Origin: Kumtagia yinganensis
Lineage (GTDB): Bacteria > Pseudomonadota > Alphaproteobacteria > Rhizobiales > Rhizobiaceae
DNA length: 64,000 nt
Reading direction: 5' to 3'
Assembly: GCF_040081985.1 (NCBI RefSeq)
Contig: NZ_JBEBMH010000017.1
Coordinates: forward strand, 1-64,000
Below, one piece after another: positions 1 to 8,626 of the stretch. Under the pieces are notes generated by a model, which saw only the letters and a program-made list of their open reading frames with translations, was not told the origin of the DNA and searched no databases. The translations under genes were made by a program, and so were the position numbers. Each line of letters starts with the position of its first letter. Within the stretch, counting starts at the first letter, position 1.

Positions 1-80
1 AGTCCGGTTCGGCGCGAGATGTCGCGGATCGAAAGATGGTCTCGGTAGTGCCAGCGTCGGATGACGCTCAATAACTCCAT
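1..80 (-). CDS. IS21-family transposase IstA, N-terminal piece cut by the window edge
   Basis: The minus strand reads from an ATG at 78-80 toward the left edge and gives an N-terminus beginning MELLSVIRRWHYRDHLSIRD, typical of IS21-family IstA with its helix-turn-helix (SIRDISRRTGL). IstA is the DDE transposase of the two-gene IS21 family. Only 26 or so codons are visible, so intactness cannot be judged. The terminal DNA of the element lies immediately to the right. Confidence 0.75.
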   Translation of the reverse strand, partial: MELLSVIRRWHYRDHLSIRDISRRTG

Positions 81-193
81 GTCGATCACTCCGATGTCCC
101 CCACACAATCCGTGTGGGAGGAGCTTCAAACATGGGTCAATTCTCGATGGAAAAACCTCCGTCGACTGGGTCACTTCTCAGTGGAAATCAACA
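81..193. repeat. IS21 terminal region with two direct repeats
   Basis: Two copies of TGGGTCAnnTCTCnnTGGAAA lie at 133-153 and 167-187, 34 bp apart. Repeated terminal transposase-binding sites of this kind are typical of IS21 ends. The tip reads CAACA at 189-193 (TGTTG on the other strand). This explains the apparent open frame starting at 114 as non-coding. Confidence 0.6.
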
Positions 194-260
194 ATCATCG
201 CCTGCGACGGTGAAAGCCGGCTACGGGACCGCTCGCGGCGGCTCAAGCCGATCCGCATCC

Positions 261-473
261 CGCCGGAGCCGATACCTCAACAACCGGATCGAGCAGGATC
301 ACCGGCGCATCAAGCGCCGCATCCGATCCATGCTCGGCTTCAAGTCGCAGACGAGCGCCGCCATCATTTTATCCGGCATCGAGATGATCCACATGATGCG
401 CAAACGACAGGCGAGGTATGCCTACAATCCCAGGCCGTCGATCGCCGAACAGTTCGAAATCCTCGCCGCCTGA
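261..473 (+). pseudogene. IS6-family transposase, C-terminal remnant
   Basis: The frame ending at 473 contains RYLNNRIEQDHRRIKRRIRS, then MLGFKS and IEMIHMMRKRQ. This is the C-terminus of IS6/IS26-type transposases, including the last catalytic Glu in IEQDHR. Everything N-terminal is missing and replaced by the IS21 end. A second similar tail is present at 52.0-52.3 kb. Confidence 0.7.
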
Positions 474-523
474 ACGGCCCAAGTCTGCGCCGAGCGCATC
501 TCTCGTGTGGGTTTGCGACAGAA

Positions 524-940
524 CCCGACCGGTTCGGTGAGTTGGAGTTGCTCCAGCTCACCGACCGTACCAACATGCCGCCGTCGACGGTCGACGATGT
601 TGTGGTCGGCCGCGCGCTCACCGACGCCGACGCCGTGATCAATGGCTATGTCGGCAAGAAGTACAGCCTGCCGCTGTCGCCGGTGCCGGAAGTCCTGACA
701 AAGGTCGCCTGCGATCTCGCCCGCTACTACCTGCATGGCGAGGCCGCGACGAAGGACGGCATCGTTGCTCGCGCCCATGATGCCGCAATCTCCTGGTTGA
801 AGGACGTGGCGAAGGGCCTGGTCGCCATCGACCAGGACGGCGAAGAGGCGGCGCCCGCCGGCGGCGGCTCGATCCAGGCCAATCCCTCGACCCGCGTCTT
901 CAGGCGCGACACGGTCAGCGTTCACCATCCTGAAAGATGA
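524..940 (+). pseudogene. Mu-like phage gp36 (DUF1320) protein remnant
   Basis: The translated frame has RFGELELLQLTDRTN, an ALTDADAVINGYV stretch, LPLSPVPEVLTKVACDLARY and a late FRRDT. These are the landmarks of the phage Mu gp36 / DUF1320 family, a small virion-assembly protein. No proper start is visible upstream of RFGE, where the normal N-terminal Met-Tyr-Ala stretch is missing, and the C-terminus diverges after RRDT. It is an isolated fragment with no other phage gene beside it. Confidence 0.6.
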
Positions 941-1175
941 AGATCGCCTCGGGCTTGGTGTCCAAGAAGACGGCGCGGCGTGGCTTACCGAAGCGCAACA
1001 GATGCTCGACTTCAATCTGAAGCGCCTGGCGCATAGGGCACGATCCGGGAAGCTCGACGGTGTTCGTCTCGAACGTATTGGCCTTTGGGCTTGCGCCAAA
1101 GCCTCGCGCACGAGCTGACGATTCCGGCCGCGTCGCCGGTTCGTTGCTTCTCTAGGGGTGGTGACGGAATCATTC
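941..1175. other. No recognisable gene
   Basis: One plus-strand frame stays open from about 915 to the TGA at 1116-1118 (it includes GVQEDGAAWLTEAQQMLDF), but it has no start codon and no family I recognise. It may continue the phage-derived debris. Nothing else is seen before the zinc promoter. Confidence 0.3.
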
Positions 1176-1225
1176 ATGGCGTTACAGTATAACATTTTCT
1201 ATTGACGAACGTAATAACATAACGT
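1176..1225 (+). promoter_or_regulatory. Probable Zur box and promoter region of the azt operon
   Basis: GTTACAGTATAAC at 1181-1193 is an imperfect dyad. Read from the other strand with its flanks it gives AAATGTTATACTGTAAC, close to the alphaproteobacterial Zur consensus. A weaker copy, GTAATAACATAAC, sits at 1211-1223 (9 of 13 matches). Zur is the zinc-responsive repressor expected for an Azt uptake operon. The assignment is by motif resemblance only. Confidence 0.6.
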
Positions 1226-1275
1226 ACCTCGCCCTCAACAGTGAAAGCCAAGCGGCTCCCCAAGGGTTGCATCGA

Positions 1276-2085
1276 ATGACTGCATGCGTGAATCTTGAGA
1301 ACCTGACGCTGGGCTACAACAGCCACCCGGCGGTGCATCACCTGAATGGTGTGGTGCGCAAGGGATCTCTGACCGCAGTGGTCGGGGCCAACGGGTCGGG
1401 CAAGTCGACACTGCTGAAGGGCATCGTTGGCGTCCTGAAGCCGATGGCCGGGGCGTGCACAATCGCGCCAGGCGTGAAACTCGCCTATCTCCCGCAGCAA
1501 TCGGAACTGGATCGTTCCTTTCCGGCACGCGTCGTCGATCTGGTCTCGCTCGGCCTGTGGCCACGGCGTGGTCTGCTTGGTCGCCATCGCTCGGAAGATC
1601 GCGAAGCGGTCTCGCAAGCCCTATCGGCGGTCGGGATGGAAGGGTTCGAGAAGCGGGCTATCGACACGCTTTCGGGCGGACAGTTGCAGCGCGCCTTGTT
1701 CGCCCGCGTGCTGGTGCAGGACGCCGAACTCATCCTGCTCGATGAGCCCTTCAACGCCATTGACGCAAGGACGGTCACCGACCTGATCGACCTCATCAAA
1801 CGCTGGCATGGCGAGAAGCGGACGATCATGGTCGTGGTGCACGACCTCGACCTGGTCCGCCAACATTTCCCGGAAGCACTGCTGCTCGCCCGTCAGCCGG
1901 TTGCATGGGGTGAAGCCCGCGAAACCCTCACACCAGACAATCTCCTAAGAGCGCGGCAGTTCCACGAAGCATGGGACGAAAACGCGCCATGGTGTGCGCC
2001 CGAAGAGGCCCACAACCACGATGGTCCGGTTCCTGTAAACAGCCGTGACCATGTGGATCGCGCCGATTGCAGGGGCGCCGCCTGA
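1276..2085 (+). CDS. aztA: Zinc ABC transporter ATP-binding protein AztA
   Basis: Cytoplasmic ATPase of a zinc importer. Walker A is GANGSGKST, the signature is LSGGQLQRALFAR, Walker B is LILLDEP and the switch His follows in VVVHD. The C-terminus carries a short HNHDG stretch. I place the start at the ATG at 1276 rather than the in-frame TTG at 1267, because AAGGG at 1262-1266 is then correctly spaced. The stop overlaps the aztB start (TGATG). It is the first gene of aztA-aztB-aztC-aztD, the gene set described for the AztABCD system of Paracoccus. Related metal ABC ATPases (ZnuC, manganese types) look similar, so the Azt identity rests mainly on the neighbouring aztD. Confidence 0.85.
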   Translation: MTACVNLENLTLGYNSHPAVHHLNGVVRKGSLTAVVGANGSGKSTLLKGIVGVLKPMAGACTIAPGVKLAYLPQQSELDRSFPARVVDLVSLGLWPRRGLLGRHRSEDREAVSQALSAVGMEGFEKRAIDTLSGGQLQRALFARVLVQDAELILLDEPFNAIDARTVTDLIDLIKRWHGEKRTIMVVVHDLDLVRQHFPEALLLARQPVAWGEARETLTPDNLLRARQFHEAWDENAPWCAPEEAHNHDGPVPVNSRDHVDRADCRGAA

Positions 2086-2957
2086 TGCTTACGCTCTTTG
2101 ACTACGTGATCGCGCCGATTGCAGAATTTGCCTTCATGCAAAGGGCGCTCGCGGGGGCGCTGATGCTGTCGGTCAGCGCCTGCCCGGTCGGCGTCTTCCT
2201 GATGCTGCGCCGCATGAGCCTGACTGGCGACGCAATGGCGCACGCGATCCTGCCGGGGGCTGCTGCCGGCTTCCTGCTCTCCGGCCTGCAGATTGTGCCG
2301 ATGACTATCGGCGGGCTGATCGCCGGCATCGTGGTGGCGCTCGGCGCAGGTGCGGTGGCGCGGCTGACGATCCAGAAGGAAGACGCGTCCATGGCCGCCT
2401 TCTATCTGATCTCGCTGTCGTTCGGCGCCTTGATGGTGTCGCTGCGCGGCTCAAGCGTCGATCTGATGCACGTATTATTCGGCACGGTGCTCGCGCTCAA
2501 CAACGACGCGCTGACGCTGATTGGTCTGGTGGCAGCCCTCACGCTCGGCATACTCAGCATCTTCTGGCGCGCGCTTGTCGCTGAATGCCTTGACCCTCTC
2601 TTCCTGCGCTCAGTGTCGCGGCTCGGCTCGCCTGTGCATTTCATCTTTCTTGGGCTGGTGGTCGTCAACCTTGTGGCGGGCTTCCAGGCCCTGGGCACCC
2701 TGCTTTCGGTCGGGCTGATGATCCTGCCCGCCGCCGCCCGCTTCTGGAGCCAGAGGGTCGGGATCATGTGCCTGCTGGCGATCGCGCTTGGAATGCTGTC
2801 GTCAGTCTGCGGCCTGCTCCTTTCCTACCATGCCTCACCGCCTGCCGGCCCGGCGATCATCCTTTCGGCAGGCGTGGCCTATTTCGTGTCGGTGGTCGCA
2901 AGCCCCCGGGGCATTTTGCTGGCACGGCGGCTACGCGCTGCCCATCGCACCGCCTGA
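2085..2957 (+). CDS. aztB: Zinc ABC transporter permease AztB
   Basis: Integral membrane permease of the ABC-3 (ZnuB-like) family, 290 aa, with several hydrophobic segments from about residue 20 to 275. The motif RRMSLTGDAMAHAILPGAA near residue 45 is characteristic of metal ABC permeases. It starts on the ATG overlapping the aztA stop, which implies translational coupling. It should form the membrane channel energised by AztA and fed by AztC. Confidence 0.85.
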   Translation: MLTLFDYVIAPIAEFAFMQRALAGALMLSVSACPVGVFLMLRRMSLTGDAMAHAILPGAAAGFLLSGLQIVPMTIGGLIAGIVVALGAGAVARLTIQKEDASMAAFYLISLSFGALMVSLRGSSVDLMHVLFGTVLALNNDALTLIGLVAALTLGILSIFWRALVAECLDPLFLRSVSRLGSPVHFIFLGLVVVNLVAGFQALGTLLSVGLMILPAAARFWSQRVGIMCLLAIALGMLSSVCGLLLSYHASPPAGPAIILSAGVAYFVSVVASPRGILLARRLRAAHRTA

Positions 2958-2974
2958 AACCTCGAACTATCGGA

Positions 2975-3919
2975 ATGACGATGACAAAACTGAACAGACT
3001 TGCCGCCAGCCTGATCGCCATAACATTTGCGGGGTTCATGCCGCCGGCGCAGGCCGAGACAGACAAGCTCTCCGTGGTCGCAAGCTTTTCGATCATCGGC
3101 GATTTCGCAAAACAGGTCGGCGGAGACCGGATCGAACTCAGGACGCTGGTCGGACCCGACAGCGACGCCCATGTCTACGAACCGAAGCCCGCGGACGCCA
3201 TCGCGCTTGCTCGCGCCGATGTCGTGCTGGTCAACGGTCTGCTGTTCGAAGGTTTCCTGCAGCGCCTTGTCGAGGCGAGTGGGACCTCCGCCACGATTGC
3301 GACCCTGACCGAAGGCGCCGACATCCTGCATGACCCGAACGGCGGCCACTACCACTATTCCGGAGGTCAGGCGATTTTTCACGCGGCGCCAAACGATCCC
3401 CACGCCTGGCAGTCGGTCGCGAATGCAAAGGTCTACGTCCAGAATATTGCGCGCGCCTTTTGCGAGGCCGACAAAAATGGTTGCCTCACCTATGAAGCCA
3501 ATGCGGCAACCTATGTCGGAGAGCTAGCCGACCTCGACGTCGAAGTGAAGCAAGCGATCGATGCCATCCCAGCCGAGCGGCGCGTCGCCGTCGTCGCTCA
3601 CAATGCCTTCCGCTACTTCGAGCGTGACTACGGCATGACATTCCTTTCACCTCAGGGTGTGTCGACGGAATCCGAGGCGTCGGCCGCGGACGTGGCGTCC
3701 CTCATTCGCGAAATCCGGGAGAAGCGCGCGGCCGCGGTCTTCGCGGAGAACATCGCTGATGCGCGCCTCGTCGAGCAGATCGCGTCGGAAGCCGGCCTGA
3801 CGTTGGGTGGCACCCTCTACTCTGACGCACTGTCGCCAGAGGACGGCCCTTCACCCACCTATGTCGATCTGATGCGCCACAACGTCAATACGCTCGGCAA
3901 GGCGATCAACGGCGGCTGA
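2975..3919 (+). CDS. aztC: Zinc-binding periplasmic protein AztC
   Basis: Cluster A-I metal-binding receptor. A signal peptide (about residues 1-26, ending AQA) is followed by SVVASFSIIGDFAKQVGGD. Likely zinc ligands are in DAHVYEPK, NDPHAW and VAHNAFRYF, with a short His loop (HYHYS) as in zinc receptors. The start is ATG 2975 (an in-frame ATG follows at 2981), 17 nt after aztB. AztC delivers Zn to AztB and can accept it from AztD. Confidence 0.85.
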   Translation: MTMTKLNRLAASLIAITFAGFMPPAQAETDKLSVVASFSIIGDFAKQVGGDRIELRTLVGPDSDAHVYEPKPADAIALARADVVLVNGLLFEGFLQRLVEASGTSATIATLTEGADILHDPNGGHYHYSGGQAIFHAAPNDPHAWQSVANAKVYVQNIARAFCEADKNGCLTYEANAATYVGELADLDVEVKQAIDAIPAERRVAVVAHNAFRYFERDYGMTFLSPQGVSTESEASAADVASLIREIREKRAAAVFAENIADARLVEQIASEAGLTLGGTLYSDALSPEDGPSPTYVDLMRHNVNTLGKAINGG

Positions 3920-3957
3920 GGTTTCCCGAAATGCAGGGCCAGCTGAGGCTCCCGCAT

Positions 3958-3970
3958 GTAACGTAATACC
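3958..3970. promoter_or_regulatory. Weak Zur-like motif before aztD
   Basis: GTAACGTAATACC in the 70-bp gap between aztC and aztD matches the stronger box at 1181-1193 in 9 of 13 positions. It could give aztD its own zinc-controlled promoter, but the match is poor. Confidence 0.25.
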
Positions 3971-3989
3971 ATACCAAAAGGAGAGAAGA

Positions 3990-5783
3990 ATGAGACGATT
4001 GACCCTCGGGGTTTCTGCACTGGCTCTTGCGGCCACGCTTGGTGGAACCGCCGCATTTGCAGACGAGGATGACGTCACCGCATGGCGGCTGTTCGTTTCC
4101 GATCATGCCGAGCCGGTGGTGAAGGTGATCGATGCACTCGACGGTGACCTGCTCGACACCTTCAAGATCGAAGGGCCAGCTACGCTTCACCGTACCTCGA
4201 GCGGCGAGACGGTGTTCGCCGTGCAGGGGGCTGCGGGCGAAGTTCATGCGATCAAGAGCGGCATCGCATTCCATGACCACGGCGATCATGGCGACATCGA
4301 TGTCGATGACGCGGAACTGCTGCATGTCCATATCGACGGCACCAAACCTGCCCATTTCGTTGAGCTTCAGGGCAACATCGCCCAGTGGTTCGACGGCGAG
4401 GACGAGGTTCGGGTCTTCTCGGAGAAATCGATCCTCGACGAGAAGCTCGACGTCCGCAAGGCGAATGTCGTTGCCCCCCATCACGGTGTCGCGGTTCCCT
4501 ATCAGAACCATGCCGTGGTCACGATCCCGAACCCCGAAGACGCCTCCAAGCGGCCGATCGGCGCGCGCGTGGTTGATTTTAACGGCAACAAGGTCGGCGA
4601 GGACCTGGCATGCCCGGGCCTTCATGGCTCGGCTGGCTCAGGCAGCATCTATGCGCTCGCCTGCGACACCGGTCTGCTCCTCATCAAGCAGGATGGCGGC
4701 GCGCCGGTCATCGAGCATCTGCCCTATGCGTCGTCCCTGCCCGAGGATAGCTCGTCGACGTTGATCGGCGGCAAGGGGCTCCAGTACTTCATCGGCAATT
4801 ACGGCGCCGACCGCATCGTCGTGGTCGCTCCATCTGAAGGCGAGAACGGCTTCCAGCTGGTCCAGCTTCCCACCCGCCGGGTTCACTTCGCGGTCGATCC
4901 TATCCGAGCGAAGTTTGCCTATGTGATCACCGAGGACGGCCAGCTTCACAAGATCGACGTGCTCGCTGGCAAGATCGCGGCTTCGCTCAAGGTGACGGAT
5001 CCCTATTCGATGGACGGCCACTGGAGCGATCCGCGTCCCCGCATCGCAGTCGCGGGCGACAACGTAATCGTCACCGATCCCCTCAACGGCAAGCTGCATT
5101 TGATCAATGCGGAAACCTTCCAGGAATCCGGTGAAATCGCGGTCGAGGGCAAGCCGTTCAACATCGTCGCCGTCGGCGGCACCGGGAAGGTCCACGAGCA
5201 TGAGGGTGAACAAGGTCACGACCATGCGCATGCTCATGATCACGGTGATGACCAGATCTACAAGGGCTACTTCGAGGACGCCCAGGTCAAGGATCGTGCC
5301 CTGTCAGATTGGGCGGGGGACTGGCAGTCCGTTTATCCCTTACTTCAGGATGGCACACTCGATCCTGTGATGGCGCACAAGGCGGAAGACGGCAAGCAGA
5401 GCGCCGACGAGTACAAGGCCTATTACGAGGTCGGATACAAAACTGATGTCGAGCGTATGACGATCGACGGCGACATCGTGACCTTCTTCAAGGATGGAAA
5501 GCCACTGAAGGCGCGTTATGCCAGCGACGGTCATGAGATCCTGACGTACGAAAAGGGTAACCGCGGCGTTCGCTTCATCTTCAAGAAAGTGGAAGGGGAT
5601 GCGGACGCGCCGGAATACTTCCAGTTCAGCGACCACAAGATCGCACCGGGGAAAGCTGATCATTATCACCTCTACTGGGGCAACGATCGTGCCGCTCTGC
5701 TCAAGGAAGTGACGAACTGGCCGACCTACTATCCGTCGTCCCTGAGGGCGAAGGAGATCGTCGAAGAGATGATCGCGCATTGA
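3990..5783 (+). CDS. aztD: AztD zinc chaperone fused to a ZinT/YodA domain
   Basis: 597 aa with a signal peptide (residues 1-24, ending AFA). Residues about 25-400 match the AztD beta-propeller zinc metallochaperone, with early His/Asp clusters such as HDHGDHGDIDVDD. Residues 401-421 form a His-rich linker (HEHEGEQGHDHAHAHDHGD). Residues about 423-597 are a ZinT-like domain (GYFEDAQVKDRALSDW, then QFSDHKI and DHYHLYWG, which carry the zinc-binding His set). Ordinary AztD is about 400 aa, so this is a fusion of two periplasmic zinc proteins. The ribosome site AAAAGGAGAG is strong. It should store zinc and pass it to AztC. Confidence 0.85.
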   Translation: MRRLTLGVSALALAATLGGTAAFADEDDVTAWRLFVSDHAEPVVKVIDALDGDLLDTFKIEGPATLHRTSSGETVFAVQGAAGEVHAIKSGIAFHDHGDHGDIDVDDAELLHVHIDGTKPAHFVELQGNIAQWFDGEDEVRVFSEKSILDEKLDVRKANVVAPHHGVAVPYQNHAVVTIPNPEDASKRPIGARVVDFNGNKVGEDLACPGLHGSAGSGSIYALACDTGLLLIKQDGGAPVIEHLPYASSLPEDSSSTLIGGKGLQYFIGNYGADRIVVVAPSEGENGFQLVQLPTRRVHFAVDPIRAKFAYVITEDGQLHKIDVLAGKIAASLKVTDPYSMDGHWSDPRPRIAVAGDNVIVTDPLNGKLHLINAETFQESGEIAVEGKPFNIVAVGGTGKVHEHEGEQGHDHAHAHDHGDDQIYKGYFEDAQVKDRALSDWAGDWQSVYPLLQDGTLDPVMAHKAEDGKQSADEYKAYYEVGYKTDVERMTIDGDIVTFFKDGKPLKARYASDGHEILTYEKGNRGVRFIFKKVEGDADAPEYFQFSDHKIAPGKADHYHLYWGNDRAALLKEVTNWPTYYPSSLRAKEIVEEMIAH

Positions 5784-5806
5784 CCGCAGCGCCTCTCTTC
5801 GCACGT

Positions 5807-5827
5807 GCCCGGCCTTGAAGGCCGGGC
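5807..5827. other. GC-rich hairpin between aztD and the GTPase gene
   Basis: GCCCGGCC and GGCCGGGC pair perfectly around a 5-nt loop (TTGAA) just after aztD. No T-run follows, so it is not a clear intrinsic terminator. It may protect or attenuate the aztABCD transcript ahead of the next gene. Confidence 0.45.
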
Positions 5828-5862
5828 GCACCTTTCCTCAATTAACACCGCCGGAGATCGCC

Positions 5863-7086
5863 ATGCTCGACACAGCCAAATCCTCAAATCGCCTCCCTGT
5901 CACTGTCCTCTCGGGGTTCCTCGGCGCCGGCAAGACTACGCTCCTCAACCACGTGCTCAACAATCGCGAAGGCCGGCGTGTTGCCGTCATTGTCAACGAC
6001 ATGAGCGAAGTGAACATCGATGCCGCGCTCGTGCGCGACGGAGGCGCGAACCTGTCGCGGACCGAAGAGCAACTCGTCGAAATGACCAATGGCTGCATCT
6101 GCTGCACCCTGCGTGACGATCTCCTGCAGGAGGTGCGCAAGCTGTCGCAAGACGGCCGGTTCGACTATCTGCTGATCGAGGGGACCGGCATCGCCGAACC
6201 GCTCCCGGTCGCAACGACATTCGATTTCCGCGACGAGAACGGTGAGAGCCTGTCACACGTCTCGCGGCTCGACACGATGGTGACCGTCGTCGATGCTGCG
6301 AACCTTTTGAAGGATTATTCCTCCCAGGATTTCCTGCGCGACCGCGGCGAAGTTGCCGGTGACGGTGATGACCGTGCCCTGGTCGACCTTCTGGTCGAGC
6401 AGATCGAGTTCGCCGACGTGATCGTCCTCAACAAGGTGTCGGACACGCCGCCGCATGACCTCGATCTCGCGCGAAAAATCATCCGTTCGCTCAATCCCGA
6501 CGCCGATCTGGTCGAGACGGATTTCGCAAAGGTGCCGCCCGACAAAGTGCTTAATACCGGGCGCTTCGATTTCGAGAAGGCGGAACAGCATCCGCTCTGG
6601 TTCAAGGAACTGAACGGCTTCAAGGATCATGTCCCCGAAACCGAGGAATACGGCATCCGCTCCTTCGTCTACCGCGAGCGTCGGCCGTTCGATCCTATCA
6701 AGCTGAAGGACTTCATCAACCGCTCCTGGCCGGGTGTCGTGCGGGCAAAGGGCTTCTTCTGGCTGGCGACCCGCCCGCACCATGTCGGCGAGATCAGTCA
6801 GGCTGGCGCGTTGATCCGCACTGGCAAGCGTGGTTTGTGGTGGGCTTCCGTGCCCAAGCAGCAATGGCCGGATCACCCCGAATGGCAGGCCGCAATGAAG
6901 CCCTATCTCGATCCGGTCTGGGGCGACCGCCGGCAGGAGATCGTGTTCATCGGCTGCGATCCGATGGATGAGCATGAACTCCGCGCTCAACTGGATGCCT
7001 GCCTCGTGCCGGAAACGGATTTCATGCCCGGCCGCTGGCGTGACCTGCCCGATCCATTTCCAAGTTGGGAAAGGCAAGGAGCTTGA
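5863..7086 (+). CDS. COG0523 zinc-associated GTPase (CobW/ZagA-like metallochaperone)
   Basis: Cytoplasmic G3E GTPase, 407 aa. Walker A is SGFLGAGKTTLLNH, followed by the metal-binding CxCC motif in NGCICCTLRDD, a Walker B-type LLIEGTGIAEP and the guanine-specificity motif LNKVSD. The C-terminal CobW domain includes AKGFFWLATRP. Starting at ATG 5863 gives a GGAG at 5853-5856. Members placed beside zinc importers help supply zinc to client proteins in zinc deficiency, and this position after aztD supports that role. A cobalamin role is unlikely because no cob gene is nearby. Confidence 0.85.
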   Translation: MLDTAKSSNRLPVTVLSGFLGAGKTTLLNHVLNNREGRRVAVIVNDMSEVNIDAALVRDGGANLSRTEEQLVEMTNGCICCTLRDDLLQEVRKLSQDGRFDYLLIEGTGIAEPLPVATTFDFRDENGESLSHVSRLDTMVTVVDAANLLKDYSSQDFLRDRGEVAGDGDDRALVDLLVEQIEFADVIVLNKVSDTPPHDLDLARKIIRSLNPDADLVETDFAKVPPDKVLNTGRFDFEKAEQHPLWFKELNGFKDHVPETEEYGIRSFVYRERRPFDPIKLKDFINRSWPGVVRAKGFFWLATRPHHVGEISQAGALIRTGKRGLWWASVPKQQWPDHPEWQAAMKPYLDPVWGDRRQEIVFIGCDPMDEHELRAQLDACLVPETDFMPGRWRDLPDPFPSWERQGA

Positions 7087-7153
7087 TGTCTCATCGCCTG
7101 TTCATCTCTTGTTGGTGCATCGCGAAGTTTAGGATCACACGCCGCGCCTAGCA

Positions 7154-8265
7154 TTACAGTTGCGATTTTGATCTGATGTGGGCCTGCTGCGCGGTGACCT
7201 GATGGGCTCGTCGCCAGAGCGACCAGGCGATGATCTTGGCAGGATCGATCCTCTTTTGCGCCAGTCGTGTGGCGATGCGCCGGATTTCCTGGACCGACCA
7301 GCGGATCAATGCCGGGCTCGGCGCGTCGTTTTTGGGCGCGGTGCGGCGTTGGCGTGATGGCGGATGGCCGCCATCATGGCGAAGGCGAGCATGACCAGCG
7401 AGACATGGCGATGCCATCCATGCCAGGAGCGGGTCTCGTTGTGATCGAGGCCGAGTTCGTTCTTGGCCGTTTCGAAGTCATCCTCGATCGCCCAGCGATG
7501 GCCCTCCACTGTCACGAGCACCTCGGCTGGCTACCCTGCGGGCACCATGTGGAGAAGAAGGCGAGATCGGCATCGGCGATATTGCGGCGGATCAGCAGCC
7601 CGCGCGTCCAGACGCCGGTGAAGGCAGCATCCAAGTCGTCGGCATCGAGATCGGCCAGTTCGAGATAGACCCAGTCGTAAAGCCGTTCACCCTTGGTGCC
7701 ATCACCCGCCGACAGACGCCGCCATGCCCCCTCAGGCAGGCTTTCGGCGATGTCTTTCGCGGTTCCGGCAACGGCTTGCGGCTTGGCCCACGAGCGGAAA
7801 GGATGGTTGGCGTTGACGCCCAGAACATAGCCTTTGCCGGCACGCCTGAGCCCCATCTCGATGTCGCCGACGCCGTAGACGCTGTCGGCTGCGACCCATG
7901 AGAAGGGGACATCGGCCGCGAGCGCACGTTCGATCATGGCAAGCGCAAGCGCCGGCTTGGAGGCGAAGCTGGCCTTCTCCGGCACATGCGCCTTTGCCAT
8001 CCGCGCAGGATCGTCCGTCCACGCCTTGGGCAGATAGAGCGCCCGGTCGATAAAAGCATGGCCGTGCCGCGACACATAGGCTGCGAACACGCCGATCTGG
8101 CAATTGGTGATCTTGCCGGCCGAACCCGTGTATTGTCGCGCGACGCCGCACGAAGCCTTGCCCTGCTTCAGGAAACCGGTCTCATCGATCACCAGAACCG
8201 CATCGGGATCGGCAAGCGTCTCCAGTGCGCAATCGCGCACGATGTCACGAAGAGCATCGCCATCC
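7154..8265 (-). pseudogene. IS701-family transposase, N-terminally truncated and frameshifted
   Basis: Reading leftward from 8265 the frame gives WDGDALRDIVRDCALETLAD, VLVIDETGFLKQGKASCGVARQY and VAADSVYGVGDIE, the DDE core of IS701 transposases. The reading frame breaks near 7525 (continuing in EGHRWAIEDDFETAKNELGL) and again near 7320 (continuing in RWSVQEIRRIATRLAQKRID). The first 110 or so residues are absent. It is joined directly to an IS91 transposase N-terminus, so the two form one artificial open frame. Confidence 0.75.
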
Positions 8266-8620
8266 CAGACCGCCGCCTTGTTCTGGAAGGTGATCGCCGC
8301 GATTTGCGCCGGCAGCGTGAAGACGACGTGGAAATAGGGAACTGGCAGGAGTTCGCCCTGCCGCGCAGCAAGCCATTCCCGGCAGGCCTGTCCCTGGCAC
8401 TTCGGGCAATGCCGATTGCGGCAGGAATTGTAGGCGACACGGATCGCCCCGCAGGACCGGCAGCCCTCGACATGGCCGCCCAGTTCGGCGGTCCGGCACA
8501 GTTCGATGGCGCTCATCACACGCCGCTCGACGCGTCCGAGATGGCCGTCATGAGCCTGCCGATACGCCTCGCCATGGCGGCGGAAGATAGCGCCACCTCC
8601 AGTCTCGCCGACATTGGCGG
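8266..8620 (-). pseudogene. IS91-family transposase TnpA, N-terminal part only
   Basis: The minus strand carries FRRHGEAYRQAHDGHLGRV, a Cys-rich zinc motif (CRSCG, then CRNRHCPKCQG) and PYFHVVFTLPAQIAAITF, all typical of the N-terminus of IS91-type Y1 transposases. It is interrupted at about 8265 by IS701 sequence, and the catalytic Tyr region is not present in the window. It lies just downstream of a tyrosine recombinase gene, as in IS91-like elements that carry an accessory integrase. Confidence 0.7.
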
Positions 8621-8626
8621 AACCGG

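Noticed and set aside
133..187. Two 21-nt direct repeats that might suggest a repeat array
   Set aside because: Only two copies, and they are the usual repeated terminal sites of an IS21 element next to istA.
5807..5827. Intrinsic terminator after aztD
   Set aside because: The stem is strong but no T-run follows, and the next gene continues on the same strand; kept only as a hairpin.
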